Origin: Citrus sinensis
Lineage: Eukaryota > Streptophyta > Magnoliopsida > Sapindales > Rutaceae
Assembly (NCBI RefSeq): GCF_022201045.2
Contig: NC_068560.1
Location: forward strand, 31,947,501-32,011,500
Reading direction: 5' to 3'
Length of the DNA stretch: 64,000 nucleotides
Numbering within the stretch: the stretch's first letter is position 1; every line of letters starts with the position of its first letter. Both the position numbers and the translations under genes were made by a program. The notes under the pieces are model-generated. The model was not told where the DNA came from, ran no database searches, and saw only the letters and a list, made by a program, of their open reading frames with translations. Below are positions 12,034 through 25,417 of this stretch, one piece after another.

Positions 12034-13262
12034 ATCTTAAGATCAGCAAACTCAAACTTCGAAAAAAGAGCCCCAAAATAAAGCAAATTTCTACTTCTTC
12101 TACCTCTTCAGTTTACAAATTTATGCTACTGGTGGTCACATCTCCGATGGTTTCTGCTTTTGGTTCTAACAGCAATGTATTCATTAAACAGCAGGATCAC
12201 ATTTGAAAATAATTTGAGGCAACATTAGCCATAATCAATGGGAAGGCGCCAAACCAAAGGGCGTGAGCCATAATGAAATGACGACTGAGGTCTGGAAAAC
12301 AGAGAACCAAATCCTCCTCCGGCAAGCGAGGGTATCACCAGAGTGTCGGCCAGAGTTGAAATTGCTTCAGCTTCTCTCCAGAAGCTTTACGGAATCTAAA
12401 TTGTCCAAGGCCAAACCTGCTTATTCATTCACACAACACACAATCCAAACCCAAGGTAAGAAAATTCCAAAAGCCACTCTGATTATTTGTTAAGCGTTGT
12501 CTGATCAAAACATGTGAACCACACCATCCGCTTTAGATATTTTTCAAAAACACACCAAACCAAGCAACCCCACACTCCCAGATTACTAATTTATCAAGTC
12601 CGAGTCAGAGCAAACAATAAGTCCATTTTTTTTCTTTTTTTTCTTTAAATTCAAGATTTAACAAACTCCATTACAAGAAAACATAAAATATAACAGTTCC
12701 TGTAGAGAAGAGCCGTACCTATTAAGGCCGAGCTTCGCCAGGTTGTGTTAAAGGGTGAGGATTTAGAATTCTTGAGCTCAAACCTGAAGATATTAGATGA
12801 CGAAGAGAAGGAACTGAGGCCGTGAGTAGTTGGGTGAAGAGTTGGGATTGATGGGACGGAATGTGTTTTTTGAGAAATAGGTGCGACTTATTTCAGAATT
12901 ATATTCTTTTAAACGACATACGCGCTTGAAACACGGCACCATGATTGTCGTGGGTTGGGTTACCTTTTACAATTAATTAATTCTATTTTGCCACCATGCG
13001 CATGGCAGGCCAACGACAAACTAAGCTTTAAAAATTAGACATTATTATTACTAACATGAAATATATTACTGGAATTTAATCAAATATCTGCCGCTTAAAA
13101 AAATGAAATTGGCAACCACATAAGCCAGCGTGACCGTTATTGTTGTTGACCTCTTTAGTTTTCGGGGCAGACAGTGTGTATAATTTTATTTTTCTCTATA
13201 CTAATTAATTAAGAACGTAGCACAAAAAACATAAAAAAAAATTACCCTATATTTATTATTAG

Positions 13263-13446
13263 AGTAATGATATAGTCACAAACTCTTGTATAAATTTATT
13301 TTGTATAAATTGATGTGGCATAATAAAATTAGTTAAATTAAATATCTCTTAGTCCACATGATTTATTTTTATTCAATCAATAAATTGATACTATATCAGT
13401 ATGTACAAAATAAATTTATATAAGAGTTTGTGGCTGTACCATCACT
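13263..13446. mobile_element. 184-bp MITE with long terminal inverted repeats
   Basis: The left arm starting AGTAATGATATAGTCACAAA and the reverse complement of the right arm starting AGTGATGGTACAGCCACAAA match over about 45 bp, both continuing into ACTCTTRTATAAATTTATTTTGTA. The centre is AT-rich and non-coding. Flanks are ATTATTA repeats on both sides, so the target-site duplication cannot be set exactly. The transposase superfamily is not assigned. Confidence 0.85.
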
Positions 13447-15850
13447 ATTATTATTATTATTGATTAAAGGGCATTAAAATGAAATAAAAAAAAATTCACG
13501 TCGCTCGAGAAGAGGCTGGGTCAGGTCGTACGAAATGTTCTATTTTAGTACGAAATTTGAATTGTACCTGCCTGCATGGTGAATGATGATGTATGTCTTT
13601 GGACTGTTACTGGTGACGGTTGCGGTTCCCTGTGCGGTCGTGCCATCAGTTGCCACGTATGAATTATGATCTCCAACACAGCAACGATGATCGTGTCCTA
13701 TCACATATTACCATCTCCATATCAACAATTTGATTTTATCGGTTAATTTTGGGCCGTTGTCGCGGGCGGCGCATAGAGGAATCTAGCCACGGGATTAATT
13801 TCCACACGGACTGTGCATGTCGGTGCAAGTAGACAATGACACCCCTCTCTCTTCTGTAATTCGCTCGATTGAGACTCAAGTAACCCTTGCGCGTTCTAAT
13901 CAGTTATAACTTGCGTTACTTATTCTCTGTCACGAAAATAAAAATTTTGCAAAATCAATTTTTAGAATATTTATAAAACATTCAATGCATCAATTATTAT
14001 CGTATGTTTACTTTCCGAATTAGAAAATTAGAATTTAAAATTAAAATTATTGACAATATTGCGGAAATCGAAATCATAAATCTTACCTTAATTTGTAAAT
14101 AACGAATCAGAGATTGATTCTCAAAAAAGTTGGAAATCAATCTCTCAATCCTAAGAATAACGATTCTGCTCCATTAATAATTTAAAATTCTAAAAATACC
14201 TCTTATAAAAAAAAAGTGCAGCCAATGTCGATGAAGGTTCTGGTGGTCTCATACTGCGATTCGTAGTCGTCGGTTGGACGCGTCATGGTTTCAACACACA
14301 CTTGGGTGGTGCATGCTGCTTCACCAAGCCTAATCGAATCGAATTTATTGGGAAAGCAAAAGCAATCCCAATCGAGTAACCCACCAAAAGGGACCCAATA
14401 CTAATGCCAAGCCCTCTCAATCTTTTCCCCTGTTGCTTGTGATGCCACTTGTCTCCTAATCGAATCGAATTATATTCATGATGCCCCACGGAGCCCAGCG
14501 GATATGGTAACAATTTTTTTTTTTTTTCTCTTGAAATGTTAAACACCACTCGGACTTCGATGGCAAATAATGCTCTCTCTTATACATGATCATGCGGTCT
14601 AATGCTGGCCGCTTGTAATTTCATCTATTAGCGATATTTAAATCCTTGTTGTTGCCTACTTACATCTCATTAATTATTTTGGTTTGCTCGAAACGACAAG
14701 AAAAGATAAAGATAATGTTTTCAAACTTAAGTGGGACTAAAATGCCTTAGTGAATTAGATTCGTGGACCCAAGGATGAGAATTTTGAATTGGTTATTCTT
14801 TATTGACATATAATTAAGTTGCTTTTGTGAAATAATTTTCCTACCTTTAATGAGATAAACTATTTTAAGCAAATTTATATTCAAAGAACATATATTTTAT
14901 TTCAATTTGTAATGAGCATGATACATGCTGTGCATTATATATTATAATGTGTTAAAAAGTTATTTGACTTATTAAACAAAACCACCTTTTCCAGAAAATA
15001 ATTTTGGTCTCAATAATGCATGATGATCTCTTTGCTTAAACATGCATCATTTATATGTTATGTACTAGGCGCGTAGCCTTCATGTTTGAATTAATTTTAC
15101 AAAAGTGCCTTTCAGAAATTGAAGAGCTAGCTGTTAGTGAATCCAAGAGCGACTCCTACTAGTAAAGGCTAAATAATCAACATTGTATTGGATGACGATT
15201 TAATTGGCCACGCCAACGCTTCAAATAATAAAAATGCACCATCTTTAACATCGCCTCTATTCTTCAACAACAACAACGACGACAGCACTATTAATAATAA
15301 TAAATAATACAAAAAAGAATAGATTAATTGATTATGTAAAATTGTAAATTGCTATTGAATACATCTAATAATATGTGAGAGAAAAGATAGATAATACTAG
15401 TTGAGATTTTATTCGTAAGATATTAATTATCAAATTTTAATTCATTAAATAATAAGTGATAAAATTAATATCTTAACGACAAAAAAAAACGTTTGCCCTT
15501 TCTTTTTCCCAAAGAAAAATTGGTGACTTTAGTTGTACGGAGGACACGTACAATTCATGAATTTTATAGAACCTTGCCGGCACGCCGCCACTGTCATGCC
15601 ACGCAGACCTACGCTCGCGTTGTACGGAGTACCATGCATGTCATCTTTTCAGTGTCGCTGAAGTCATCGCTGACGTCATTCGTTCATTTAATTCCCTATT
15701 TTAATTTACTACCACTAGTCTATTGCGTGCAAAACGCAAACTTGGTTCAGCAAGAGCCAGCGAGTGCCTCAAATTCTTTATTCATTTGAGACTCACAAGA
15801 ATATTCCAATATATTTTTTTTTCTGACATGGACGCGTTTAGCAGGAGAGT

Positions 15851-15972
15851 AGTGCTAGGTGTAGAGAAGTACGAGAGAAATTGATCCTCTTTTTTTATCC
15901 ACTCACTTTTTCTCTACTATTTTCTTCTTTATTTTTCTCTTATTTCTCTCGTACTTCTTTTCACCAAGCATT
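15851..15972. mobile_element. Small inverted-repeat element (MITE)
   Basis: The left end AGTGCTAGGTGTAGAGAAGT and the reverse complement of the right end, AATGCTTGGTGAAAAGAAGT, both run on into ACGAGAGAAAT. Terminal repeats are about 30 bp in an element of about 122 bp with a pyrimidine-rich middle. It could fold into one hairpin. No coding capacity. Confidence 0.8.
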
Positions 15973-18149
15973 TTTTCTTAATAGAATTAATTATGATGGG
16001 TTAATTAAATGTATTAAAATATTTATTGAACTCACTTTTAAATAAAAAATTATTTTCTTTAAATTGTCCAAGACGTAAAGTCGTAAACTATTATTACAGG
16101 CAAGACAATATAACCATCAATTACTGAAGAAAAATATATTATTCACTCCCATCTTCAAGCCATTTGTTTTCTATGAACAGTTCCTATGTTTCTTTGAATT
16201 TTTACCCATTTATTGAATTTATTTTCTTACATCTATGCGTCTGTTAGTTCATGGAATGAAATTTCAAGGAATTTTTAAATATTTAAATTTGGCTAAAAGT
16301 TTGTCATTGATAAAACTCCCTCTTGATTTCAATCCTCATTCTATTCCCGTCAAACTTTTTTTATAATATTGAACAACAAATTCTTTCTACGTTGAAAGCC
16401 TTCCGAAAAAGTCCATGCAAGACCCGTATCCATTGAAAATGTGATCTTATCATCCATTTATTTCTTGAATGTTAAAGATATTGTTTCATGCACGAAATAT
16501 TAGCAAAAAAAGCTACTTTAGAAAGAAAATTAAATGATTTGGGTCTGAAGCTGTGATGGATAAAGCGCTAGAGGGAGAAATGGAGGAAGGAATGAAAAAT
16601 CAGTGAAAAAAAAAGGAGTAATTACAATAATTTAACTTAATTAGAGTATTTTAAGTATTAATACCTTTACGCAACTAATTATTACTTTCATATCAACTTG
16701 GGCGCCATTTCAGTTTCATTAATTTAGTTACGGGCTGATGACAAATTATCACGCCCGCAACTTTATATGCACACACTCACATATATGGACAAACACACTA
16801 CTCACAGCGCAAAATGAGATAATGCGTCTCAGCAGATTCGAATGAAATCATTCGTCTTTTTCAAAAGTTTGATATACAGCAGATTTGATTCGTGTTAGCA
16901 CCTAATCCTTTTCACGATTTGCTCCAATCATTTTGATTTTAGATGACCCCGCCGAGAATCACATGCAACGGTGGACATTACATACAAATGCATCTAACGA
17001 TGCATATTGTTTGTTTTTCTAATCAAATTATCTTTACGTCTTGATATTTTTGTTATTGGCAGAGCCTTCAAATTACCCTTACTTTTAAGCTCAAACATGC
17101 ACCGTATATTTTTAATTATCTAATCTAATCACAACGTCCCAATCCCAATGAGAGAGCCTGATCGTGAATGCAAAAGACGAAAAACTTGACACGTGAATGA
17201 GACACCCAACTTAATTAAAAACTTGACACATTATACAAATCGATTTAATATCAAGCCACTGGGGACACTCTAGCTATCTGTTGATTGATATATTCATGAA
17301 TCATACTATCGTGACGGCATTATACAAGGAAGGCTTTCTTTTGAGGCCATTGAGATTGAACCTGAACCACATGTGAGACCTTTGCTCGTTTGTCCTGAGT
17401 TTCTCTGTTGTCATTTTCTCCTGATGTGTAACCATTACCACATACGTACGTACGTACACAAAAGCAGGCTCTTCAGTAATCCAAGAGCCGGCTATTATTA
17501 ACTGAATCAAATAAAGACTCCTTTCTCCAAGGGCATCTATATTATACAAAAGCTTTCCAAGGGTTTCAATACGCATGTCAGCTGCTTTATTTTCTTGAAT
17601 TGGGTAGTTCAGGGTTTGCTTTCGGAATTAGAATTCAACGTTGAACTGAATTTTTTTGTCTTTCTAACTAAACCATAATCTATATTCCATACTTTTTGTA
17701 TATAAGAATTTTTTTTTCTAAATATTTACTAGCTTTTGTGGTCAGTCAAATTAATTTCTTAATATTTATTAACTTTTATTGCTGAAAAAAATTTGGTGAT
17801 ATTCATTTTTGAATGATGGGTTTTGATCCTCTTAGCTTATGATAGCATATAATGAAACTAATTATTTACACTTCGTAACTAAAAGAAAATATATGAAGGA
17901 ATTGATGAGAATTGAAGAATTGAGAATGAAAAGAGAAAAAATGCTTAATTAAGCAATTATATAAAAAATTATTCTAATAATAGAATTTTTAATTAAAAAG
18001 AGGGTGTAGAGAGAAAATTGATGGGTTTAAATAACATCACCCTATATTTTATTAATATTTATATTTTTTTCTATCTTTTTTATTGGCCTCTTTTCATTAA
18101 AATGAGGGCTTCGGTCGTTGAAAGAATACTATATGCATAAATACATATT

Positions 18150-18307
18150 AAGGCATTCTTATTTTAACAAAGGATGCACACTACAATATAAAAAATATAA
18201 ATTTCAATACATTGAGAATTGTATTTTTTTTGTCTGTTACTGTATTGAAATTTGTGTTTTTAGTTTTTTGGTGGCGTCCTTATTGTAATAAAATGAGGAT
18301 GTCCTCA
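18150..18307. mobile_element. Inverted-repeat element (MITE), ~158 bp
   Basis: The left arm (AAGGCATTCTTATTTTAACA onward, reaching ATAAATTTCAATA) pairs imperfectly with the reverse complement of the right arm (GAGGACATCCTCATTTTATT onward, reaching ACAAATTTCAATA). The match covers about 60 bp with small gaps, nearly the whole element, so it can fold on itself. No target-site duplication could be fixed. Confidence 0.7.
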
Positions 18308-18654
18308 CTAAAGAATGATTATGTGTGTGTATAGACAAAGTTTTAGAAAGATCATAAATTTATATTAGATTAAATTCACACAACTCAAATGATTTTCAGT
18401 CTTCAACTAGATGAGACAACCCCTAAATTTGTCACTCACATTCTTAATGTTTTGAGGTATAAGTTGGAATCAGTATCATTTCAATTTATTTGTGATAAGG
18501 TTGGACAATATATCTCGTCGAACATTAATGGAAGTAAATTTTTGAGTTAATACTCAAAAGTTTTTGGATATGCTACAAAAATAAGAATTTCAGATTATAA
18601 CATATTCATTTAAGAGAGTCGGTGTTTGGATAGGTTACTAACAATACTTTCGGC

Positions 18655-18951
18655 TAGAGCTGGCAAAACGGGTCATCGGGTCGTGTTCGTGTCGTGTCAG
18701 CTTCGTGTCGTGTCAAATTTAGGTCGACCCAAACCCGATCCATTTAATAATCGTGTCAAAATATTGAGACCCAAACCCGACACGGAAAAATAATCGGGTT
18801 ACCCAATAACCCGTTTAATATCTATATATTAAACAAAAGTTACATCAAATATTTACACACTATCATACATACGTATGTACATACATACATAATTTATCGA
18901 TATTATAAAATATACATATCTACCAATATATTACACATGTACACTATTGAG

Positions 18952-19005
<54 letters not shown>

Positions 19006-19384
19006 TTTATCAATATTATAAAATATACATGTCTATCAATTTTTACACATTTACACTATTGAAGCTCTAAATGTATGTAAAATTTTATAAATAAAACATT
19101 GTGTTTATATTCACCCTTTTAAAGAATAAAAAAAAAGAAAATCATCTCTAATATTTGAGTTTTAATTATAAGAATATGTAAATTATTTTAAAATAGAAAA
19201 TATAATCGGGTCATTGATCGGGTAAATGGGTCAAAAATTTTAACCCAAACCCGACACGGAAAAAAATCGTGTTGACCCGGACCCGACCCATTTAATAATC
19301 GTGTTAAATTTGACGACCCATACCCATTTATTTATGTCGTGTTCGTGTCGGGTAATCGGGTCGTGTCAAATTTTGCCAACTCTA
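18655..19384. mobile_element. hAT-type non-autonomous element with 8-bp TSD
   Basis: The ends are TAGAGCTGGCAAAA and TTTTGCCAACTCTA, an inverted pair. The direct duplication CTTTCGGC lies just outside both (18647-18654 and 19385-19392). An 8-bp duplication and T/CAGRGNTGGCAAA-like termini are hallmarks of hAT transposons. Subterminal zones are dense in GGGTCGTGT/GACCCG motifs in both orientations, likely transposase-binding repeats. The interior is AT-rich, includes a long TA microsatellite and has no transposase frame. The perfect duplication suggests a fairly recent insertion. Confidence 0.92.
18961..18999. repeat. (AT)n microsatellite inside hAT element
   Basis: About 19 uninterrupted AT units lie in the middle of the hAT-type element. 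Probably highly variable in length. Confidence 0.95.
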
Positions 19385-20006
19385 CTTTCGGCTGTTGAGC
19401 GAAGTGGGCCAAATATTTAAGGCCTGTTATGTTCTTTGGATGATCTATCGGCTTACTTAGCTAGGTCCAGTTATTTTATTTTATTTTTTTGAGTGGTGCT
19501 GTTGGCACTTACTTAAACCTGACTTGAAACCCTTTTTTCATGTTTATAGCTTCGTTCATAGTTAAAATTACATAAAATGATAAAATAAATTCAATTAAAA
19601 TCAAACATAATTTCTTTTTTGTTACAAAATCTTCACACCCAATCAATTATTTTATTGGGAATTTTGTAATTTTGCCTTTAATTTCTGATTATAGTTTTTT
19701 TGAAAAATAAAATAATTGTCCACTTAGTGAAGAAAATTCAATAGATTTGATAAAGTTTGTTTTTTTAATAAAATTTTGATAGACTTAAACGTTTTCTCTT
19801 AATCGCTTCAAAATCATTTTGGAATAAAAAATGAAAAATTGAATCCAATATGTATTAGATACTGGAAATAAGGAGTTTATGAGGTGTGGGTGTGAACTGC
19901 GAAGAGATTATATTAAAAAGAAAATATATTAATTGGGGTAATTAATTTTGTATTTGTAGTTTTACGTAATCGTATCTTGTAAAATTCTATTCATGTAAAA
20001 AAGAGA

Positions 20007-20025
20007 GGGGGGGGGGGGGGGGGGG
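20007..20025. repeat. Poly-G tract
   Basis: Nineteen consecutive G residues, preceded by AGAGA, about 260 bp before the start of the MBD gene. Long homopolymers are also common assembly or sequencing weak points, so the length is uncertain. Confidence 0.9.
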
Positions 20026-20288
20026 AAAGAGGACCTAGGTCCAGATGAATTTGATAACTATCCCAATACTATTTTTCAAAACACAAACACTAATACATTT
20101 CACAAATTAGGCGGAGCACTAAAAAAACAAAAATACACGTGTCACCCGTACACTTGAACCTGATGCAAAACACACGATCTCTCTGGTTAGAGTAGCAAAG
20201 CTATAGACTATAGTCGACACTCCTAATCCTAACCCTTGGTCGTTTCTCCGATTCCGATTTCGCTCAAAATTTCAAAACTCTAAATCCG

Positions 20289-23200
20289 ATGGCCACCGCC
20301 ACCGTTGACCACCACCATCACCTCCACTATGACTCCCTCCCTTTAATCGATCTCCGCCTTCTCGCTCAATCAGAACTTCTCTCCCTCTCTCTCTGTTCTT
20401 CCCGCGTCTCCACCACCACCTCCTCCCAAAACGAAGACGAAGACGAAGTCTCCACTCCCAAAATAGACCGCTCCGTCTTCAACGAATCAGCTGGCAGCCG
20501 CAAACAAACCTTCTCACGCCTCCGCCTTGCGCCTCGCAATTCCCCCCAAATTCCACCTCAAATTCCCTACACGGCTGCTCGCGCCGAAACCCTCGACGAA
20601 GATAATCCTCAAATCGTAGGCCTATTAGAGTCTCTTTTCAATATTCAATCTCACTCGTCAAGCACAATCGTAAATGACCAGCAGTTAGTCCCTGTCCAGG
20701 TTGAGTATAAAGCTTACTTGAATGATGTGAATGTGAATGTGAATGTAGACGAGAATTTGCATGATGTTCCAATTAGTGTAGTTACTTATAGTGCAAGAAA
20801 GAGAAAGAGAGGGCGGCCGAGGAAAGATGAGATGACGTCTAGTGATAATTGGTGGTTTATCGAGAGTGAGAATAAGGTGAATGTGGTGAGCAAAAGCTCA
20901 CTTAATATTACAGATAATGTTAATGTGGTTCCTTGTAAGATAGGAAAGAGGAAGCGAGGGCGACCGAGGAAGAGTGAGAATAGAAATAATAACTTTAAAG
21001 TGAATGCGGTGAGTGAGAGCGCACCAAATGTTGGAAAGAGGGGGCCAGGGCGGCCGAGGAAAGGTGAGGGTAAGAATGGAGATAAATCTGTCAAGAAGGA
21101 GATTGTGGTTAGTGAGAGTAAAGAGGATTTGGTGAATGAGGCATTGATGGAGAACGGGGATGGGATTGCTGTGAATTTGGTTGCATTGGCAAACACGGAG
21201 GATCCTTTTGGGGAGGAGTTGAGGAGGCGAACAGGGGGGAGTGAGAAGAGAGAAGAGTTGTTAGGCTTTTTGACGGGATTAAAGGGAGTGTGGGTGAGTT
21301 ATAGGAAGAAGAGGAAGATTGTTGATGCAAGTGAATTTGGGGATGTATTGCCAAGGGGGTGGAAGCTCATGCTTTGCATCAAGAAGAAAGTGGGGCACAT
21401 GTGGTTAGGTTGTCGCCGATATATAAGGTTTCTCTCAATTATGTCTTTTACCCTGTTGTGTTCTATTAAATGCTTTATTTCCAGCATTTGCATATTTTAT
21501 TTTTGGTTACATCCACTTGCATATATGCAATCAAATATTGAACAAGTATTCTGTTTCTTAAAGTCAATTCCCCTTACTTTATTTGATGGGAATAAGAGCT
21601 ATTTGAAAATAAAAATGCTAGCATATATTATTTGGAGTCTTTATGGAATTTCTGTTTGCTGTTAGTTCACTTGTAATGCCTTATGTTTCTTCTTTGAGTG
21701 ATTAGACCAAAATTCTCATAAAACAAAACCTGTCAACACTGCTATTGAGTATGATATGGAGTTTATAGACAGCTTTTGCTGAGTCATGATTTTACCAATT
21801 CACTTTATGGGGTTATTCTGCTGGTATGATACAAGATAAGTTTCCATCCAACCAAATAAGCCAAGATTCCTATCACAACTTTCGAGATGCCATAAGTTCA
21901 GTATATGCCATGTTCCTTCCATGTTCCTTTAAGAAAAAGTAATTCTAAGCATTTAAATCAATGCTAGTGGCAGATTAACTGCTTCTGTTTTATGGAATTG
22001 TACTGAATCTTAAACATTGTAAGTGACAAAGAATACTTAGGACGTGTGGGAAGTAGCATGCTTGGCTTACCTTGTAGCATTCTAAGCAAAATTGTTTGAT
22101 TGAAAAAGTGAAAAAAGGATCGGTCGAGTTTATGAATTTTGTTATTTTCTAAATCAATGCCTTGGTGAAGAAACATAACAAGTACATGCTTGTTGAGCTG
22201 GTCGATCAGCGACCTAACTTGCCTGAAGGTGCTATAATCCTTCAGATAAATACATGATATAGAATCTACGCATTGCTCATTTGGACTGCTATATATTAGG
22301 TCTTAAGTATCTGTTGCATTTACTTGAGATTGTTATCAAACTATTATTGCCTGTTTCCATGATCATTATCATTATTAGCCAAACCCAGTTACTTTAGAGA
22401 TCTATTACTAAATCTGTGCAGACTCTGCGATCTGCATCATTCTATCCAAAAATCTACTACATTTGTTGTCTACTTTTGAACTGAGCCCTAGATACTTTGG
22501 AAGCACTGAAGTAATAATATTCAACATTATTTATTTAGTACTTGTAAATCAGAGCAATTTCCTGTATTGTAAATCAGAACAATTTCCTGTATAAGTTGTG
22601 TATTTGAAGTTTTTTTCATCAGTTTGTCTGCCCGTCGTTAGACCTCTTACCGAGTTTATCTTGTTAGGAAAGGCCATGGAAAAGATGAGGGCATAGCATG
22701 CATAATGAGACTTCTAAGTGATAATGCTTTTCTATAAACCATGCTGAAAAATATGGGTGTAAACAGAATGAGTTATTTAGACCATTGTTCTAGTAAAAGA
22801 ATTTTCTACCACAGCTGTCTTTTAGTTTATCTTCCACCACCGCCGCCTTGCCCTCCCCCCGCCGGGGACATATATTGTGTTATTTTTCAAGAATCTCATC
22901 TCATTTGGAAAAAAGTTACAAATTTTTAAGTCATCCTGATAAAGGCGTAGGGTTGCAGCTCTATCTGCTGAATTAGGATCTACATAACCCTATTTAAATG
23001 GGAAGAAAATAAGTTTTTGAATGCTGTGGAGTTATTGCTTATACTAAGAAGCCTTCTTCTTTATAGTATATACCTTTCATATCATTTATTTCATGACTCA
23101 TGTTGTGATTCTATTTTTGTGTTTGCAAAACTACATTGTTCATTTAGTGGTGAGTTGAGGCTGCAACACTATACTTACAAGTTTTAATGGTTATTTTGAA

Positions 23201-25417
23201 ATTCTATAGTCTTAGCTGTGTGGTTCTTACACTATTTTCCCTAATTCAATACCATCCAGCCCTAATGGGCGGCAGTTTGTGTCCTGCAAGGAAGTTTCTT
23301 CATACTTGCTCTCCCTATCTGGACATAAAGTTGCAAGTCAGCCAAGTGCTGCTCATACTGGTGACTGCATTCAGTTGGATAACAAAATGACTTTTGGAAA
23401 TGTAAGTCATCCATCTTTTTTTTTTTTTTTTATGCATTGCAAGTTTTTGTGTGGTTTCCATATACAAGCTATATTGCATACAGGCTGTGGATCCTATACT
23501 CAAGGATGACAAGAATGGGGCTGACCTGGTTTTCCATTTGCCATTTCCTGCTTCTTCTGTATCTACTGGGCATGAGAAGCAAGCCACTTTACCGAAGATA
23601 ATGAGTCCAGGGGAAGACAAAGGACAGGAAAATTGCAATAAGAAGTATAGTGTTTCTAACATAACTGATGAGAAAGTGGAGAAGATGAACGCGGCCACTG
23701 AGGTCACTGCTGCTAAACTCGATGTTAGTTTTGGTGCTAAAGCAGTCATGTGTAATCATCAGAATAATAAACATTTTGGATCCTGTAGTGAAAGAGATGT
23801 TCCCAAGAACACCATTAGTAGTAGTAATAATATGAGCGGACAGGATCAAGTTTTTCAACCACTGATACTTGACAGTAGTGGTAATGGTGTTTATTTTAGC
23901 TCAGTGGAGAAGCAGAAGCAAGAGATAGGTGATGATAGTGGTTTTGTTTCTCCAAATGCCAAGGATGAAATATCAAGTTGTCAAAATCTAGAGAAAGGAC
24001 TTTTTACTAGCTCCATGGAACATATGAAAGTTGATGTGGATAAATGTGAGAGAAATGAGGCAATAGCTGGTTCTGTATATGGTTGCTCCAGGTTGGTGGA
24101 TACTATGACGTATGAAAAGGGGCGTGGAAGTTTTGAAGGTTGTTCAGTTGTTCTGTCTGGGAGTGAGCTAAAATGTGGTTCCATGAATGCTGTGAACAAA
24201 TCAGGGAGGCCAGAGGATTCTGAAGATGGCCTGCTTAATTTGTTTGGGAGTGAAAAAATCTTTGGTTTTGATAATAATTTGACCAAGGTTTCTGTTGATA
24301 AAATGGAGGTCCCCAAATTTGACGAAGTCAGGAACTCGAGCGAACATGCTGACGGCCTTAAAAATAATTATAGGGTTGACACATGCACAGTTCAGGGGTC
24401 CAGGTTAGAGGATTCAGACAATGCTAGGAATAATGAACTAATGTCTGATATAAGCAATCACAACCGATCTGGTGTGGATTTCGTGACTCAGCTTTTGTGG
24501 AGAACTGATGAAGAAAACATCTTGTTGAGTAGTTTAACAGATACTTCATCTCGACTGTTGCAGTCATCTGCATTTGGAACAATGTCGGATAAGGTATGTG
24601 GTTTGTCCGTTCTTTAAGTTGTAGTATGTTGATGTCAGGAAGCATGGGATTTTCTGGTGCATGATGAAGTAATGTATTATTCATGCCGCATGCCTGTATG
24701 TAGCATATTACTGCGAACAACTTAGTTGACAACTGCCACACTTTCGTTTTTTTTTCCTTTTTTCTTGATTTCTTATCTTCTAGCACCATAAAAAGATTTT
24801 GTGTATGTTTTCAATTGCTGTTGTAGTGTATTCCATGTCGAGTTTGCATTCCCAATATATGCTAATAGAACTCTCTGTTGAATTTTATTACCGCTGCTTT
24901 ATTAGAGGAAACTGAAGCCCTTGTTAGTGATCGGTTAGTGATGGATTTCATGAATAAATCCTTTTTGATTACTCAAAATTGCTATGCACATAAACTTCTG
25001 AATGACATGAAAAAAATATAATGTGGAATTTCTAATTTTGATGGACAGGGTGTAAGCGAACTCTTTGATGAGAAATATGACAGTATATCAGGTTTTGAAG
25101 GGATGAGAATGGGCACCACAGAACATCTGGAATATAATTTTCTGACTACTCAACCAGGCCGTCATTCAGAGGTTTCCAAGGTCCTGTCGTATGATGCAGA
25201 GATGTCGCAAGGGTTTGACTCCTCTGTTTGGCTTGAGAAGGAAGCCTTGCCTTTGTTGCCAAAGATAGGGAGCAGGCATCGAGTCACTACCGTGTGTGCC
25301 TGGTGCAGAAATGAGTTCCATCATGAGCCTATTGACACCGGAGGTGAAACTGGCTCGGTGGGTTTTATGTGTCCCACGTGCAAGGCTAAATTCTCTGGCA
25401 GCCACAATTCAGTGTAG
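20289..25417 (+). CDS. MBD8: MBD8-like methyl-CpG-binding-domain protein with AT-hooks
   Basis: Four coding exons (20289-21427, 23260-23401, 23484-24593, 25049-25417) give 919 residues. The N-terminus has the family block DSLPLIDLRLLAQSELLSLS. Three AT-hooks (core RGRPRK or PGRPRK) lie at about residues 171-179, 221-228 and 250-258 and would bind AT-rich minor groove. The MBD-type domain is at about 351-410 (LPRGWKLML..KKKVGHMWLGCRRYISPNGRQFVSCKEVSSYL), split by the first intron of 1832 bp. A long Ser/Asp/Asn-rich, probably disordered region follows. The C-terminus has CxxC pairs at Cys880/883 and Cys905/908, spaced like a zinc-binding knuckle. A nuclear chromatin protein is expected. Plant MBDs of this class often do not bind methyl-CpG, so binding is inferred from family only. 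The assignment to MBD8 rests on domain order. Confidence 0.85.

Larger units (their letters stand above)
12034..20288. other. Large gene-free spacer with several MITEs
   Basis: The first about 800 bp hold the promoter and a probable 5' UTR exon of the LRR gene, ending at a donor-like AATAG|GTACGG near 12719. The rest is AT-rich and has no coding exon I can support. Open frames at 12263-12493, 14283-14549, 15493-15789 and 17301-17576 look random. At least four inverted-repeat elements are present and listed separately. The last few hundred bases before 20289 are the promoter of the MBD gene. Confidence 0.6.
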
